A model generated the notes under the pieces. The model was given only the letters and a program-made list of their open reading frames with translations. It was not told where the DNA came from and did no database searches. Both the position numbers and the translations under genes were made by a program. From Phalacrocorax aristotelis (Eukaryota; Chordata; Aves; Suliformes; Phalacrocoracidae): a stretch of 64,000 nt of DNA. The stretch covers positions 10,857,682 to 10,921,681 of the forward strand of contig NC_134288.1 in NCBI RefSeq assembly GCF_949628215.1, written 5' to 3'. Shown piece by piece: positions 1-12,800 of the stretch. Position 1 is the first letter of the stretch, and each line of letters starts with the position of its first letter.

Positions 1-3000
1 TATTTTTTAAAAGGCTGTCATTATGTCCCAGATAACTACAAGCTAGTAATCCTGGACAAAATAATGGTACGGGTGAAAGGGAATTCAAACGATGAAGCAT
101 TAAAGGTTAGGGATAAAACTAATGGGTTTATGAAACACAGGTCTTTAGAAGAAGTCTGAATTAATTAGCTTAGTCACGGTTATTAGGTAGCTCTATTAAA
201 CCTAACATTTTGCAAAGCGTTTGACATAGTTTCATATGTCATTTGGATTAAGCCACGCTAGGAGGCTCACTGAAAAGGTGGTGGGAGCAGGTAGCTGGCA
301 GGGCTGTGGGATTGCTACCCCATGGTAGGAGCTTTGCCAGGCGACTGGCAGTGATGAGGGCTTGGCATGTGCCTCCACCAGGTCCAGCACTGGCCTTTTC
401 AAGACATAAAGCTTCTTGATGTGCTATTTGTTATAGAATTGAGCTTTTCACGCCCCCTCCTAGGACACAGTAATCTATAAAAATTATGGGTGAGGGTGTA
501 ATCCAATTGAAACGAACACTTTCTAAAAGAAAAAAAATATTTAACAATAGTAGTATGGTCTCAGTGCTTGACTTAGCCCAGCTACAAACACATAGGTATC
601 GTAGGATCTGTGTCCAGAGGTACCTTCTTTACAGTGCCCACAGTAGTGCTGCACAGCATCTTCCAAAGCCAAGAAACAGGGTCTTCACCTTTCTGCTTTT
701 CCAGAGATGCTGAGGGCTCCATGTAGACAAGAGGATCAGCTGAGACTGTCAGAGGGCTGGTGGGTCAGGAGATTTTTGGACTTGGATCAGAGCTGGGAAA
801 CCACTGCCTAGTGTAAGACAGGTTCAGAGGAATGAGGTGTTTGCCTTTGCTTTCCATTTCGCCATCTGTTTTCCGACACCTCAAGGACAGTGTTTGTGCA
901 TTGAAAGAAATGAGCTGCTGGAGCATGCTGGAATAGCCCTGTCTGGCCATCCCAATGGCTCTCTGGGGACTGAGACACATGCCCACTGACTGGAATAAAG
1001 CCCTCTGTCTCCTCAGCCAGGGTTGTGCCAGGCAGCCTGGGCTTTGCCACGGGGGTTGCTTCCCCCTCTCCCTCAGCCCTGCTGTGGTGATGGTCCTTGC
1101 AGCGCTCCTCTCATGCACACACACAGTTAACCAAACCTGAAGTTACTCTGTGCAGGGTCGCTTTGACTCTGCAAAGGCAGGCTCAGTCCTGGTTTACGAC
1201 TGTACCTCCGTGTAAAATTCTGCCTTCCTAAGGACTGCTCCCAGCTGTGAGCTATTGGAAGCAGGGAGCAATGCTGCCCAAACCTCACTCTTCCTACTGG
1301 CATCACCCTGGCTATTAGCCGTAATCCACAAGCAAACCATAAAGCCCAAGGAGAAACACGAATTCACCCCAAACCAGGACCCAAGCTATTAATTCTTCTT
1401 GTGCTCTTCTAATGTTCACTTGAAAGGACATAACACTGCTGTGAAAGATATACACCAGGAGAGAGTATGAGCACAGGCAGAGCCTCTTGGAGTTGCTAGG
1501 TGACTGCTGCCCTCAGGGCACGATCCCCCAATACCGCCTGCTCCCAGGATGTGTTAATGCATCTCGTTTGTATCCATTGGACAAAAATGCTGTCACTTGG
1601 GTCTTACTGGTTGAGTCATTCCCGCTGGGAGCAACGGGTTACGTGGGTGGCTGAGAGAGGCTCCTGCCACACTGAAGGTGCTCAGCCCCCCAAGCAAACC
1701 TCTCCCACCTGTTTGGGGTTGGCTCCAGGGAGCATCCCGGTCACCTACTGCTCCACAGTCCCACACAAGCACAGCAATAGCAACAAAAGGACATGCCTGC
1801 TGGCCAATGCTTTTTGACTGACAATCAAAGACCTTGTCTGTATTTTGTTTTGGACTCTCCCTAGAGGGTAGAGAAGCCTTTCACATACCAGCTGTAGAGA
1901 TGGGGAGAGCAATATACAGGGAGGAAGGCAATGTGACCTGTTCCAGGTGCACCCAGCACTGGGATGCAGGCCTTGACCCCTCTGGGTATGCAAGCAAACA
2001 CTGTGACAGTTCTGTGGACTTCCAAGGTTTTTAATTAATTTCACAAGTTAAAGGCAGTTAGAGCATAACACAAAAAAGTTGTTTGGCTTATCTTCCCTCT
2101 GGTTTCACATGTAAGACATGATTTCATGTTAAAGGCTATTTTGGCACTGGCCCAGTGGTATTAGGGGTTAATCGATGAACAAGTCTTTTAAGGTCAGTTC
2201 TTCCAAAAGGACAAAGAAGAGATATTTTAATCCATGGTAGCCAGTGATTTTAATGCCTGAGCGCTCTCTCTTAAGAACATATTATAAAATACAGGAAAAT
2301 TTGTTTTCATTACATTCCCTGGTCAAGTTGAAGAAACTACAAACCGTTGTTTTTTCAAGCTGTTCCCCCTCATTTGTGGCATTGGAGGGGTGAAGTGGGG
2401 GTTGCAGCCAACGTGGTGGGATACAGCTCCACCACTTGTTGTACAGTGGCAGCATCCAGAAGGCCAGTCACAGGGCACACTGTGGCATATGCTGCACAAA
2501 CACCAACTGAACAGCAGGTCGTGCCTCAAAAAGTTTGCAATTAAAGCTAAAGGGAGAGGAGTGGGAGAGTATGAGGAATCAATGGCAAAATATGAGCCAT
2601 TATTTTCAGCAATGGTATTGGGCATGCTGATATCCAGCTGGGTTTGGAAAGCTTTTATGTAGAACATGAAGTAAGCACATACTAAGAGGTAAAGGAGAGA
2701 TTTTTCCACTAAGATTTTGTTGTTGAAAAAAAGCTGCTGCAGATGAGCTGGGAAACATGGTCTGGGAGCAGAGTGTGGCAGCAAAACGAGGCCTGTCCTG
2801 TAGCAGGGCTTGGGGGTTGGGGTTTCTTTCACAAAACATCAGGAGGTTTTGGAAGCCCTGGGTGAGCTGTTGATGTGATCTGCACAAAGGGCATAGCCTC
2901 ATACAGCTAACAAGCTCCAGGGCAGCTCATCTGCCTTTGATTTGAGGCTTTTCTCCAAGCAGGGATCGTAAATTGTAGGCAAAAATAATTTCTGTCAAGG

Positions 3001-6000
3001 ATCTAATGATGCTTCAAGTTACTGCAGCCTTTCAGATAAACAGGGTAGTACAGTGCAGTGAATTTTGTAAGAAATCTCTAAAAATGTGCAGCGAACATAA
3101 TGAAGCAAAATTGATCTGTTGTTTTATCTCAGGAAACAAATACTTCACGAGGAGGCAAAAAGAAGACAGGCCAGAAAAACACAGCTGTACTTTCAAAATG
3201 GGTCAGTGTTAGGGACAGCAGCTGTCCTCAGACATTAATATTTTCATATAAAGAAAAGAAAAAATCAGGACCCAAATTTATGCAGCTGAATGTTAACATC
3301 TAAGGATGAAATCCTCTAAACAGCCCATCTAAATATTCAGCCCAAAGCCACATAAATGCACGATCTGAAGAACAACCTTGAGACTTGTGCACTGGCCTTG
3401 CAGAAAGACAGGAATTTGGAAAAGAGAGCATGAATCTATGATTCAGAGCTGAGGGAGATTCACTTTACACATAAAAGACAAAACCAGGAGTTAACCAGGA
3501 ACAAAGGCACGTAGCAGATTTCAAGCGCATAATGCCCTTGAGGGGATGGATTGCAAACTGAACAAAAGCAGCAGCTGCTCAGCTGGGTTGGGAAAAAGAT
3601 GTCCCTCAGCAGGACTGCGAGTAATGCATGATCCCAGGGGAAATGATCTTAGGCATCTTCCTCCCTGTCTGAATCCCTCAGTAGGCTCCCAGGTAAATCA
3701 GTACAACAGCCCTGCTCTTCTCCAGGGATAAGTGAGCCAACAGGGCAGCAAGTCAGAGCTGATGGATGGGGCCAGGAGCACCAGTGTGTACATGCCAGGG
3801 TCCCTAATTGGGTCTAAGACAATGTGGGTGGGGAACGGGTCTTTGCTTACTCCTTTGTGGCCCATGCAAAGGCACTGGATAGTGTTGGGTTCTGCCCTTG
3901 CAGAATTTCAGGGGAGCCCCAAGGCTCGGACCAATCCAGCTTCTTACTGCAGGCTTAGGGATGTCTATATGGGTGAGCGTGGCCCAGCGAGATGACTGGC
4001 AGTTGTGCATGGCTGATGCTACTGGTATACACACAGGCACTTACCCAGACCGTGATCCCCCTGGGGCTCTTGATGTGCTTACAGACTTGTACAACTGGTT
4101 GTGTTTCATCCCAGACATGAAGGTCTGCCATAGCAGAGAACAGGTTTCATTTGGTGTCTGCAGAGAGCTGCACCCTTCTGAAGATGCTTGGAGCCGGGGA
4201 GGACACAGCTCCTGCTCCTTGCACTGATCCACAGCCTGAGGAATGACCTGGGAACTGAGAAGTGTGATTTCCTAAATGACTTCCTAAAGGCTTTCCCATG
4301 CATTTTAAATATACCCCATCACCAAGGGCTGCGATGAAGCAGAGGTCTGGCTGGTGCTTTGCTGCACCCAGGGTTGAGGCTCAGCAGTGGCAAGGGGATT
4401 GCTGAGGATGAAAAAGATCCATGTGTCTTTTTGGAGTGGGAGGAAGAGGATGGTACTGGCAGACCCACATGGAGGGATTGGGGGAATGCTTCTGCTCGAC
4501 ACAAACGCTGGACTGCAAACAGGTTAGGAGAAGATGGATGAATGTAGACTTGCAGGGGGAGGAAGTTGGAAGTGACTGCTGCGCGTGTTTATAGCAGTGC
4601 TAGCAGGACTCATGTTTATAGCAGCACATGTTTACTGCCGGCTTCTGCAGCTGCCATAAACAGTTTCAGCACTCCTGAATTCATGGCTGGCTCTTGAGAG
4701 CCCTTTGCTGCATCGCATGGGCACAGGAGTGCTCCGAGAGCAGGCAGCTGCCAGCCCTGCTTCTTAAGGGCCAAAAGAGCAGAGCTCTCCTCTGGCTTCG
4801 GAGAGCTTCACGTGCCTGGTCCAATTCCCTTGTTAGGTTGTGCTGTGTCTCATTGTTAAGGAGTAAAAATCCCAACAGCCCCCCAGCTAAGTAGAAACTG
4901 GTTTTTCAACACTGTCCTTGAGGATGGCAGCTGCACTTGGTATTTCTTAGAATGAAAGCAAATATTTTTCTTTCTTCCTTTGTTTCTTCCTTTTTCCTAG
5001 AAATTAATTTTCAGTCACACCATCTGGTTGCCAGAGGTGACATTTTCCACAGCTGAGGTAGCCGATGTCACGGGAGGATGCTGTGGAGGACTTTGAACAT
5101 TTCTGTTTCACATTTCTTGTGTTTATTTTCCATCAAGGTCACTGTGCCTCTTACTCAGGGTTTGGCTCTTACTTTGGCTGGAGCTTTCAAGAAAATGTTA
5201 GTGGCATCATTTCTTTCTGGGAAAAATGCTATGCAAGGTTGACTGAAACTGCATGAAAATTTGGATGAAACTCATCTAGGATTGAGCTAGAAATGAAAAG
5301 GGGATATGAAAGCTTGCTTTGAACTTCTTGTCTTTGTTCTGTTTGGATCCTCATGTTGCATGTGCTTTCAGGGAAATCAGTACACAGCAACTGAACTAAA
5401 TCCTCAGGGGAATGAAAGTAAAAGAAACTAAAATCTTTTTACCAAAATACTCATCGAGCAAAACTTTTAAGCCCAGTAAATTTCCATGCTGGATATAAAA
5501 GCATCCTACAGACCCCCAGACTACCAGATTTTGCTGTTGGTTTTATGTGGAAGGCGCCCGGGTACAGTGGTGAGCTTCCCTAGAAGAGGATGTATGGGAT
5601 TTGTGCAGGCAAAGCAGTGAGGAAGGCAGGGACTAAAACATCCCCTGTGCAAATCCATCAGATCCAGCAGGACTGGATGAAAACATGTGTGCGTATACTC
5701 TCTGCATGCCCACTGATGTGCACAGTCTTTGCATGCTTGGATCAATGTGCTGCAGCCCCCAGGTCCCAATTTACGCACACTGTTACAAATATAACACAGA
5801 AACTGGCGTGTTGTGGAGCCACCGGCCAATTTGCTGGTGTCCGCTTCCATGCTCTCCTGGATGTTTGGGTCTTCGTCCCCATGGTGAGCGGGGCAGGACT
5901 GAAGGTGTCAAACTATTCCCTTGAAATACTGAAGATTATTGTTTCCCCTTCAGCTTCTGAAGTTTGGCAACACTTGCAAATGTCGTTGCTTGTCAGGAAG

Positions 6001-9000
6001 ATATTTTGCATTTCCCATCCCCTGGAGTGGAGGCTGCCTATCAAGCGCCTCTTCTCTACAGTTTAATGTTTCCGGTAAAACTACTGATTTGATTTTTAGA
6101 TGTTGTCTGAACAGAATTAGCATATATCATATGCTTTGCCTGCCAGTTAAGGGAAAAGACAAGGAATGGTCAGGGAAATAAAATAAGTTATTCCTCCTGG
6201 GGCTACATCAGTAGACCAATCCTAGAAGGCAAAAGACATTTAGTCCATGGGATCCCACTTTGCACATTACGTGGATGACAGTGACAAGAGGTGAATGACA
6301 AGTAGGGCACTGGGACACGGTCTGCACTAGTTATAGGGGTGAATGCTTGCAGGGCGAATGTGCCATCGCACCGGCCATGCTGCGCCTGCCCTTGGTGGCA
6401 GCTGGTGGGTATCAACTGGTGTGGAAACTGGGAGGATGAGCTGGCGGCTGGATGCGTGGATGGGGCCGGGACTGACCAGCTGTGTGCCATGGTTGGCTGG
6501 AGAAGGGAGGTGAGGAGGGCCTTGTGCAGGCATCTGGGTGCCCCTGCAGTGGTGGGGTGCTGTAGAAGGACGGCAGACCATTTATATCTCTTAGGGAACA
6601 CTGGCAACAGCAAGGGATTCTACTGATATTATTGATGACGTATCCATTTCTCCTTCTTTTTTATTTAATAAATATGATCTCTCTCTCAGACGAAACATTT
6701 AGATGCAGAATTTACTCAAAAACTAAAAGCAAAAAACAACCCAGAGAGGTGCACCTGTAGCACTGTTAACCCTTGCAATGTTCAAGCATCAAGGGAAGAC
6801 CATCAAGATGATTTGCCAGGGAGACTTGCAAATCAGTATGAATCTCATAAACTGCTGATGATGCATGCCTTGGAAAAGAAAAAGCCATCTCTTCTTGCTT
6901 TAGACAGTGTCATTTACTACACTACCTTATGTTTGCAGAGGAGTGCACTAGAAGTTAGGAGGATGCTGAACGTGAGCCTCCTCTCCCAACACAGCTGCTT
7001 CCCACAACGTTCACTCCAGCACCTGCAGACTTGCAAGGGGACACATGGTGCCTGTCACACACTGGGAATGTCAGAGTGAGGTCAGGAAAGTGCAGCTTCG
7101 GGGCTTTGCAAGTGCTGTGAGAAGGTCAGCTCAAGGAAAGCTTAGACCCCACTAACCTTCCATTAGAGAAATACTCCTGTTTTCTTTCAGGTGTCCTCAC
7201 TCCATCCTAGGTGTGAAAAAGGCCATGTGTATTTGCTGGGATTGAAGAGCCGACTAGACAGTGAGAACAAAGCCATATGCTATGTGTCATCATTTATATC
7301 CTACACTTTCTAAATCCCCCACCAAGATCACAGTATTTTTCTCACTTATGAGTTTTATGGAAGGAAAATAAAAGCCTAATAGAAGGCAGAATGAACTCCA
7401 TGTTTTCTGCTTCAGCATCACCTGCTGGTTCCAGTGGGATTTGCAAACCCATGAAAGAGCTCAGGAGGTGCTGGGCAGAGGTGCAAAGTGGCCTATTTTG
7501 CAGGCTTTGGGATTTTTCATGGGAGGCATGCGTGCTGCTCTGTAATGGCTCACTATCTGAAGTTTTAAATGAAGAAAACAAGGGCGAGGATGACAGGCAG
7601 GCTTGTAAAATCATTTAAATTTCACTCTTGTACTCTGACATCCACAATGAGGAGACAATAAAATGCACTCTTGGGCAAAATTTAACAACCACCCTTGGTG
7701 ACTGTGGCACTGAACTGCTTTAGTATCTAAAGTTAGTTGAAGCAACTCCAAGTATATTGCAAAATCTAATCCATCTTGTCTGAAAGATCAAAATCTGCAG
7801 GAAAGCACAAATCCAAACTTCCAAAAGTGTAACTGCCCCTGAGCTCCAGGATCAATATTAAAAGTGCCGTTTCCCATATTTTTCCCTTTCCCTTTCCTCA
7901 GCCCTCATTCAGATTTTAATGAAACCAACTGATAGCATGAGATGATGCTCCAGCTTTTAGGGTGATCTCACATGAAGATAGATCTCAGCTGAGCTTTATA
8001 ATTTTTGGACATTTTTTTAGATTTCAAGAACAGTGTTTTGAAAACTCTGGGAGAGTTTTTTTTGCTCTCAAGTCTGTCTGCTCACCTGGGCTGACCCTCA
8101 ATGCAGAATGGGGGCTTAATCCATCTGCACCGAGCCTCAGCATGGGGAATCCTTGGGAAGAACTTGCAGAAACACCTTTCTAAAACAGCCGGTCCTGGAA
8201 AAATACTGGTGAATGAACATGCAGCGAAAGCTCAGACAGCACATGTTGCCCAGTACAGAAGTCATGAGGCAGAGGGTGTTGGGGCAGGGATGAAAAATTG
8301 CTCCTATGATTGTCCCTTCCCTATGCAGCATTTTTATTACGTTAGAACTAGAAAGCTTCAATCACACATCAGGGGTGGTAGCTGGAGGCGTCCAACATAT
8401 ATAGTATTAATAAAAAATAAAAAACGGCGCAAGGTCTCCCAAAGTTTCCTCAGAAATTAATTCAGTGAGATCCCAGAGGAATTAGATGTGTAAGACTTTC
8501 TGCACTCCCCAAAGCAGCTCTGTCACTCCAAAATGTGGAGATTTGGCGCTCAGATGACTAGGTGAGACCTGGGGAGGGAATAGTTTTCTTGTCCTACATA
8601 GTATGCTGAATGATTAGAAAACCTCCCTTACTTACTGGATGGAATCTGAGACACTTCTAGGTAGTGAAAAAAAACCCAAATTAATAGTACGATTTCACAA
8701 AAGCATGTGAAATTTCCCAGTTTCATATGTTACAGCTGTCCCATGCTTTGATGTTGCTGGGATCTGAGCAACGTGATAGCTGGGCATGTCTGTGATCTCA
8801 GAAAGCTTTAGCACTTGCGAGTGCTATCAGAATCTCTCAGGAATCTGGGATGGCTTCCAGGGGAAATCTGATCTGGTTTGTATTAGAGATGGACTGTTTG
8901 GATACCTTGAGAGGTTGTGATGTGAGCTGAGCAGGGGGTGTGATAAATGGGAAGAGGACTGGGGATCCTCATGGCTGTGCTGGTGCTGGTGAGGGGATGG

Positions 9001-9283
9001 GTGGGAAAGCCATCGGGGGTGGGTGTCCCTGTCCATCAGGCTCACTGGTGGGATGTTGTTTTCAGATGACGGTGCCCTCGATTTGGATAGCTCTCATGAC
9101 TGCAGCTCCTCTGGCATGGCAACCGCACTTTGCAAGGTGTCACAATCCTCTGCTGGGTTGCACAATTTGGCAGAAATTAAGCCCCCTTGCTTTCTAACCA
9201 ACCTCAGATAATTCTGGGTGGCTAGGGCAGCTGGGCTTAACTTCTGAGTGATGTTCAACTGGATGTTTTATCGTGACCAGGCT
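1..9283. other. Gene-free left flank of OPRL1
   Basis: I see no supportable gene, RNA gene or clear interspersed repeat here. The open frames are short, overlap on both strands and carry no domain I recognise. I looked for RGS19 on the minus strand because it is the head-to-head neighbour of OPRL1 in human. I did not find its cysteine string or the RGS-box core. Short or highly diverged exons could have been missed by eye. Confidence 0.5.
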
Positions 9284-9339
9284 TGTTGTATTCTCGGGAA
9301 CAGAATTAAGACTCAAACCGGAGTCAAGTGCCAAGTCAC

Positions 9340-9345
9340 TTTATT
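9340..9345 (-). terminator. Polyadenylation signal of the solo LTR
   Basis: AATAAA on the minus strand lies about 180 bases downstream of the LTR TATA box and about 60 bases before the LTR end. This matches the usual R-region signal of an avian retroviral LTR. Confidence 0.6.
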
Positions 9346-9522
9346 TGGCCAACAACAAGTATGCAAGAGAAAAGGAGAGAAAGATAAAAAAAAGAAAAGA
9401 GAGAGAGAGACAGTGAGAAAAAGTTACAATAGCTACCACCACGGATCTGCGGCGTCCCGTCTGTCCGACGTCTCTTCAGTCCGGCGGGGGAATGTCCCAA
9501 CTGGTCTCCGCTGGTTCCGCCA

Positions 9523-9528
9523 TTTATA
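9523..9528 (-). promoter_or_regulatory. TATA box of the solo LTR
   Basis: TATAAA on the minus strand sits in a GC-rich surround inside the LTR, at the position expected for the U3 promoter. Transcription would start near 9495 and run leftwards. Whether it is active cannot be told from sequence. Confidence 0.55.
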
Positions 9529-9848
9529 GCGCGGCCGTTGCATAGTCCATGAGCTGGTTTGCATGGCCCCACCTCCCGCTCGGCAGGGGGGCGCATGTGC
9601 AGTATCGTCACTAGCGGGAGCTCGATGGTTCCAGGGGGTTCCAGGGGGTCCAAGCCCCATATGTTGTAAGATAACCCTGGGGCCAGGCGCATGTGCAGAG
9701 GACTGGGCCTATGTCCTCCGAGAGAAGAAGATATAGATATATGTATGTTCCTGTTGGGTAGAACTTCCTCAGTTGCCGTCATGGTGAAGCCTTGGTAGTC
9801 AAGCCATTCTGCTGACAATGTTGAGACAAGTTTCTAGTCCCTTACACA

Positions 9849-12800
9849 AGGCCGAGGCATTTTTACCTCTCTGGGGTGCTCCTTTACTCTCACCTCCTGC
9901 ATTTTAGCTCCAGGTTCCTCGTATCTCTCCCCCTCCATTCATTTTGTAAATGAGTTTGCAGCTCTATCTGGGTTTCTGCAGGAGAAATACGGTATAAAAA
10001 GTCAATCCTTATTTCTGTGATTAGTGTAGCTGGCAGATCCTGCCTCCGGCACTGAGCTCACACTGCTTTGGGAGACGGATTCAACCTGACACTGCCTTAG
10101 TGAAGGTGATGGACTGCGCAAATCTGGAAAAAGCAGAAGATGTGAAGCGGAACGGTCTTGAGGGCAATTTGGTAGAAGTAATGAGAGGTTCAGAAACTGG
10201 GACTGAGCTGTCAACAGGCCTGGCAGGAGCATTCCCTGTGCCTGAGGGAGAGGACGAGGTGCCAAAGTTGCAGGTGTACCCCGCCGACCACCTGGGGTGT
10301 CTTCTGAGTCATGTGATGGTTAGCGAGAGATCCGACCATTTCTGCAGCGGGTCACTCTTTGGGAAGATCTCAATCTCTTCACCTCTGAGAAGTGTCTGAT
10401 ACAACTCCTCTCTGTGGCTTCCTTGCTCTGATTAGGAACATCTTTGGCACCTCCAGCATCTTCTTTAACTGCTTGCTTCTCCTTGGGCTGAGCAAAAAGG
10501 GAAGCATGGGATAGCAGGGGGAGCAGAGCAGGGTGTGAAATGGCTGATGCTGGAGGGCTGGGTGCAATGCCAGGGGCTGATCCATCCCTTCCCACTGCCA
10601 GGAACATTTCCAGAACACCATTCTCATTCCTCCTGCTGCCTCCAGTCCCTCCTCCAGTGCTAACATGCAGCACGGCACATTCATGCCCCTCATCCCATCT
10701 CCTCTGTCTAAGAAATCACCCAAGAGTGCGGGAAGGGACCTTGGAGACCTTTCTCTCTGTTCCACACAGCCACTTCTCTCAGCCCCCTCACTTGGTGGTT
10801 GACCAGCTTTGCCAGCGCATCTGGTCTTGTTTGTGCTCAGCGCTGGCATCCCCTTGGTCCTGCAGCTGCTCACCCTGCACAGGCTGCCCACAAAAGTGAG
10901 GAGGGAGCCATGGCAGGGACCAAAGCTGGGCTGATGAGTCCTGACCTGGGATAATGCACACACATGGAGGGATCCCAATTTGGGTTCCCAGTTCCCTTTG
11001 ACTTGGGAGTTGAGTCCCAACAGACACCCCAAAGTTTCCAGATCCCTCTGCAAGGATGCCCAGGAGCCCAGTGTTAGACCTCTGTGTAAAGAACCAATGC
11101 TGCTCTCGTTAGTGCCAGAAGCGAGGTATTCCCATGCCACCCATAATTTCCCAACTCCACAGCTGTGCCCCGCTTTCATTTACTCCTCATCCCAAGCCTT
11201 GAGTTAACCACAGCATGAACTGGACGCAAAACAATGCTGCACTGAGGGCTGCCCCATCACAAGAGGGCCTTTAAGGATCTTTACACCTCCTGGTTGGAAA
11301 GCACTTAAATAAAACCCCCAGATTTGTTCCTTTTGTGTTTCTGAGAGCCCAGTAGTGAAAATTGTGGCAAGGTATCTATTTCGTAAAGACCTTTCACACA
11401 ATTTTTCACATTTGGAAGAGGAAATTGTAGTAGGATATATGTTTCTCAAGGGCTTTTCACACAATTTTTCACGTTGAAAAGCCTGGCTCAATCACACACA
11501 CTCAGTCCCAGCATAGGTGCTTTTGCTGAATCAGGTCTGGAATCCTCTCACAGTTCCCTAACCACCATTGCGCCATTTGTGCACCAAGCTTGGCTGAGGC
11601 TGAGGCCCATGGACAGGAGTAGCCCCAGGTGACACGATTTCATCCCATGATGAGTGCAGGTGATGAAGGTTGGGTGGGTGAGGGATAAAAGGTCTGTGTG
11701 GGCCAGGGGTACGGTTTGGTGATGTGAAGGGTGGGGAGTGTGTGGAAGTAGATCAGCTCTAGTGCCACCAAGCAGCTTCTAGGTAAGGCTTTGGCTTGGA
11801 GCAAGGCAGGAGAGGATCTTGATGGAGGTTAAATATTGGGGTTTTTGTAGGGGAATGGTACAATTGTTTCCCTAGCTGGGAGAGACAGCTGAGCAGCCCA
11901 GGGTGCTGGATAGCCCCTTTCATGGTCACCAGTGCATTCTGCACACTCAGTCGTGTGTGCCCGTGGTCCTGTGAGCAGGCACGGCTGGGCGCTGTCATTG
12001 GCATCTCTGTGACATAAATTTAGAAATGTTCTATTCTGTCAGACCTTCAGGCCCTGTTTTTTTGGCTCCTGTGAAGCAGCTCAGCTTTGCTGGAATCAAC
12101 TTATCCCAGCAGGGCTGTTAACTCTCAATCCCACATAAAATTATGGGGAGCTGGAGTGTATGTACAGTACTTCTGGCATGGCTTTTCACATGACATCCTC
12201 TGAGTGAGCATGACAGCTGCATAAATAGCATATGTGAGGAGACATTACATATCTGCTGCTTGTTGCATATTATTTACATACATATCCTATACCTAGCTGA
12301 TGGTTCTTCCTAGTTATAGATTTGTTATAGACTGGAGTCTTTTCAAGGCAGATATTCAAGCCTTTGAAAAACTGATGGGAATATCTCTTCCTCTACAGTT
12401 GCTTGAAATTTTCAGTAAACATCTATTGTTTCCTCTTGCTAGAAAATGGAACAAGGGAGGGCTCCTGAGACTGCATTTAGGTGGGTTAAAACTGTGAAAA
12501 CAAGCTGCCCAAAAGCAAGTTATCAGGCATCAGCTGCTATTGATCCAAATAACAGCAAGATCTTGAGTGACACCTCTTTGAGGAAAGCGAGCTTAGAGGG
12601 AAGCAAACAGCAAATGGATACTGAATATCTTGGTGCTAGACTTTTCTGCAGTGAATTCGTTGCTCTCAGAACTGTTCACTATGTAAAATGACTGCACTAC
12701 AGAGGTGATAAACAGATCCTTACTTTGAAGGACTTCTGTGAAAATCGCCATCTGAGCACAGAGATGTTTTCTTCCCTAAGGGATAAGAGGTTAAAGTGCT

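Larger units (their letters stand above)
9284..9848 (-). mobile_element. Solo LTR of an avian endogenous retrovirus
   Basis: Read on the minus strand, the element starts TGTGTAAGGGACTAG near 9848 and ends AATACAACA near 9284, giving TG...CA termini. A TATA box (TATAAA, plus positions 9523-9528) is followed about 180 bases later by AATAAA (9340-9345). This is the U3-R-U5 layout of a retroviral LTR. A purine-rich tract fills 9365-9422 on the plus strand. The flanks AGGCT (9279-9283) and AGGCC (9849-9853) may be a 5-bp target-site duplication with one mismatch, which would fix the ends given here. No gag, pol or env sequence lies on either side, so this is a solo LTR left by recombination. A 160-codon open frame inside it is not a gene. 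I cannot name the family. Confidence 0.8.

Noticed and set aside
4588-4664. Repeated GTTTATAGCAG units and a possible hairpin
   Set aside because: Only two short copies, with no stable extended stem; not enough for an RNA gene or repeat call.
9336-9818. 160-codon minus-strand open frame
   Set aside because: It spans the U3-R-U5 of the solo LTR, covering its TATA box and poly(A) signal, and matches no protein I recognise.
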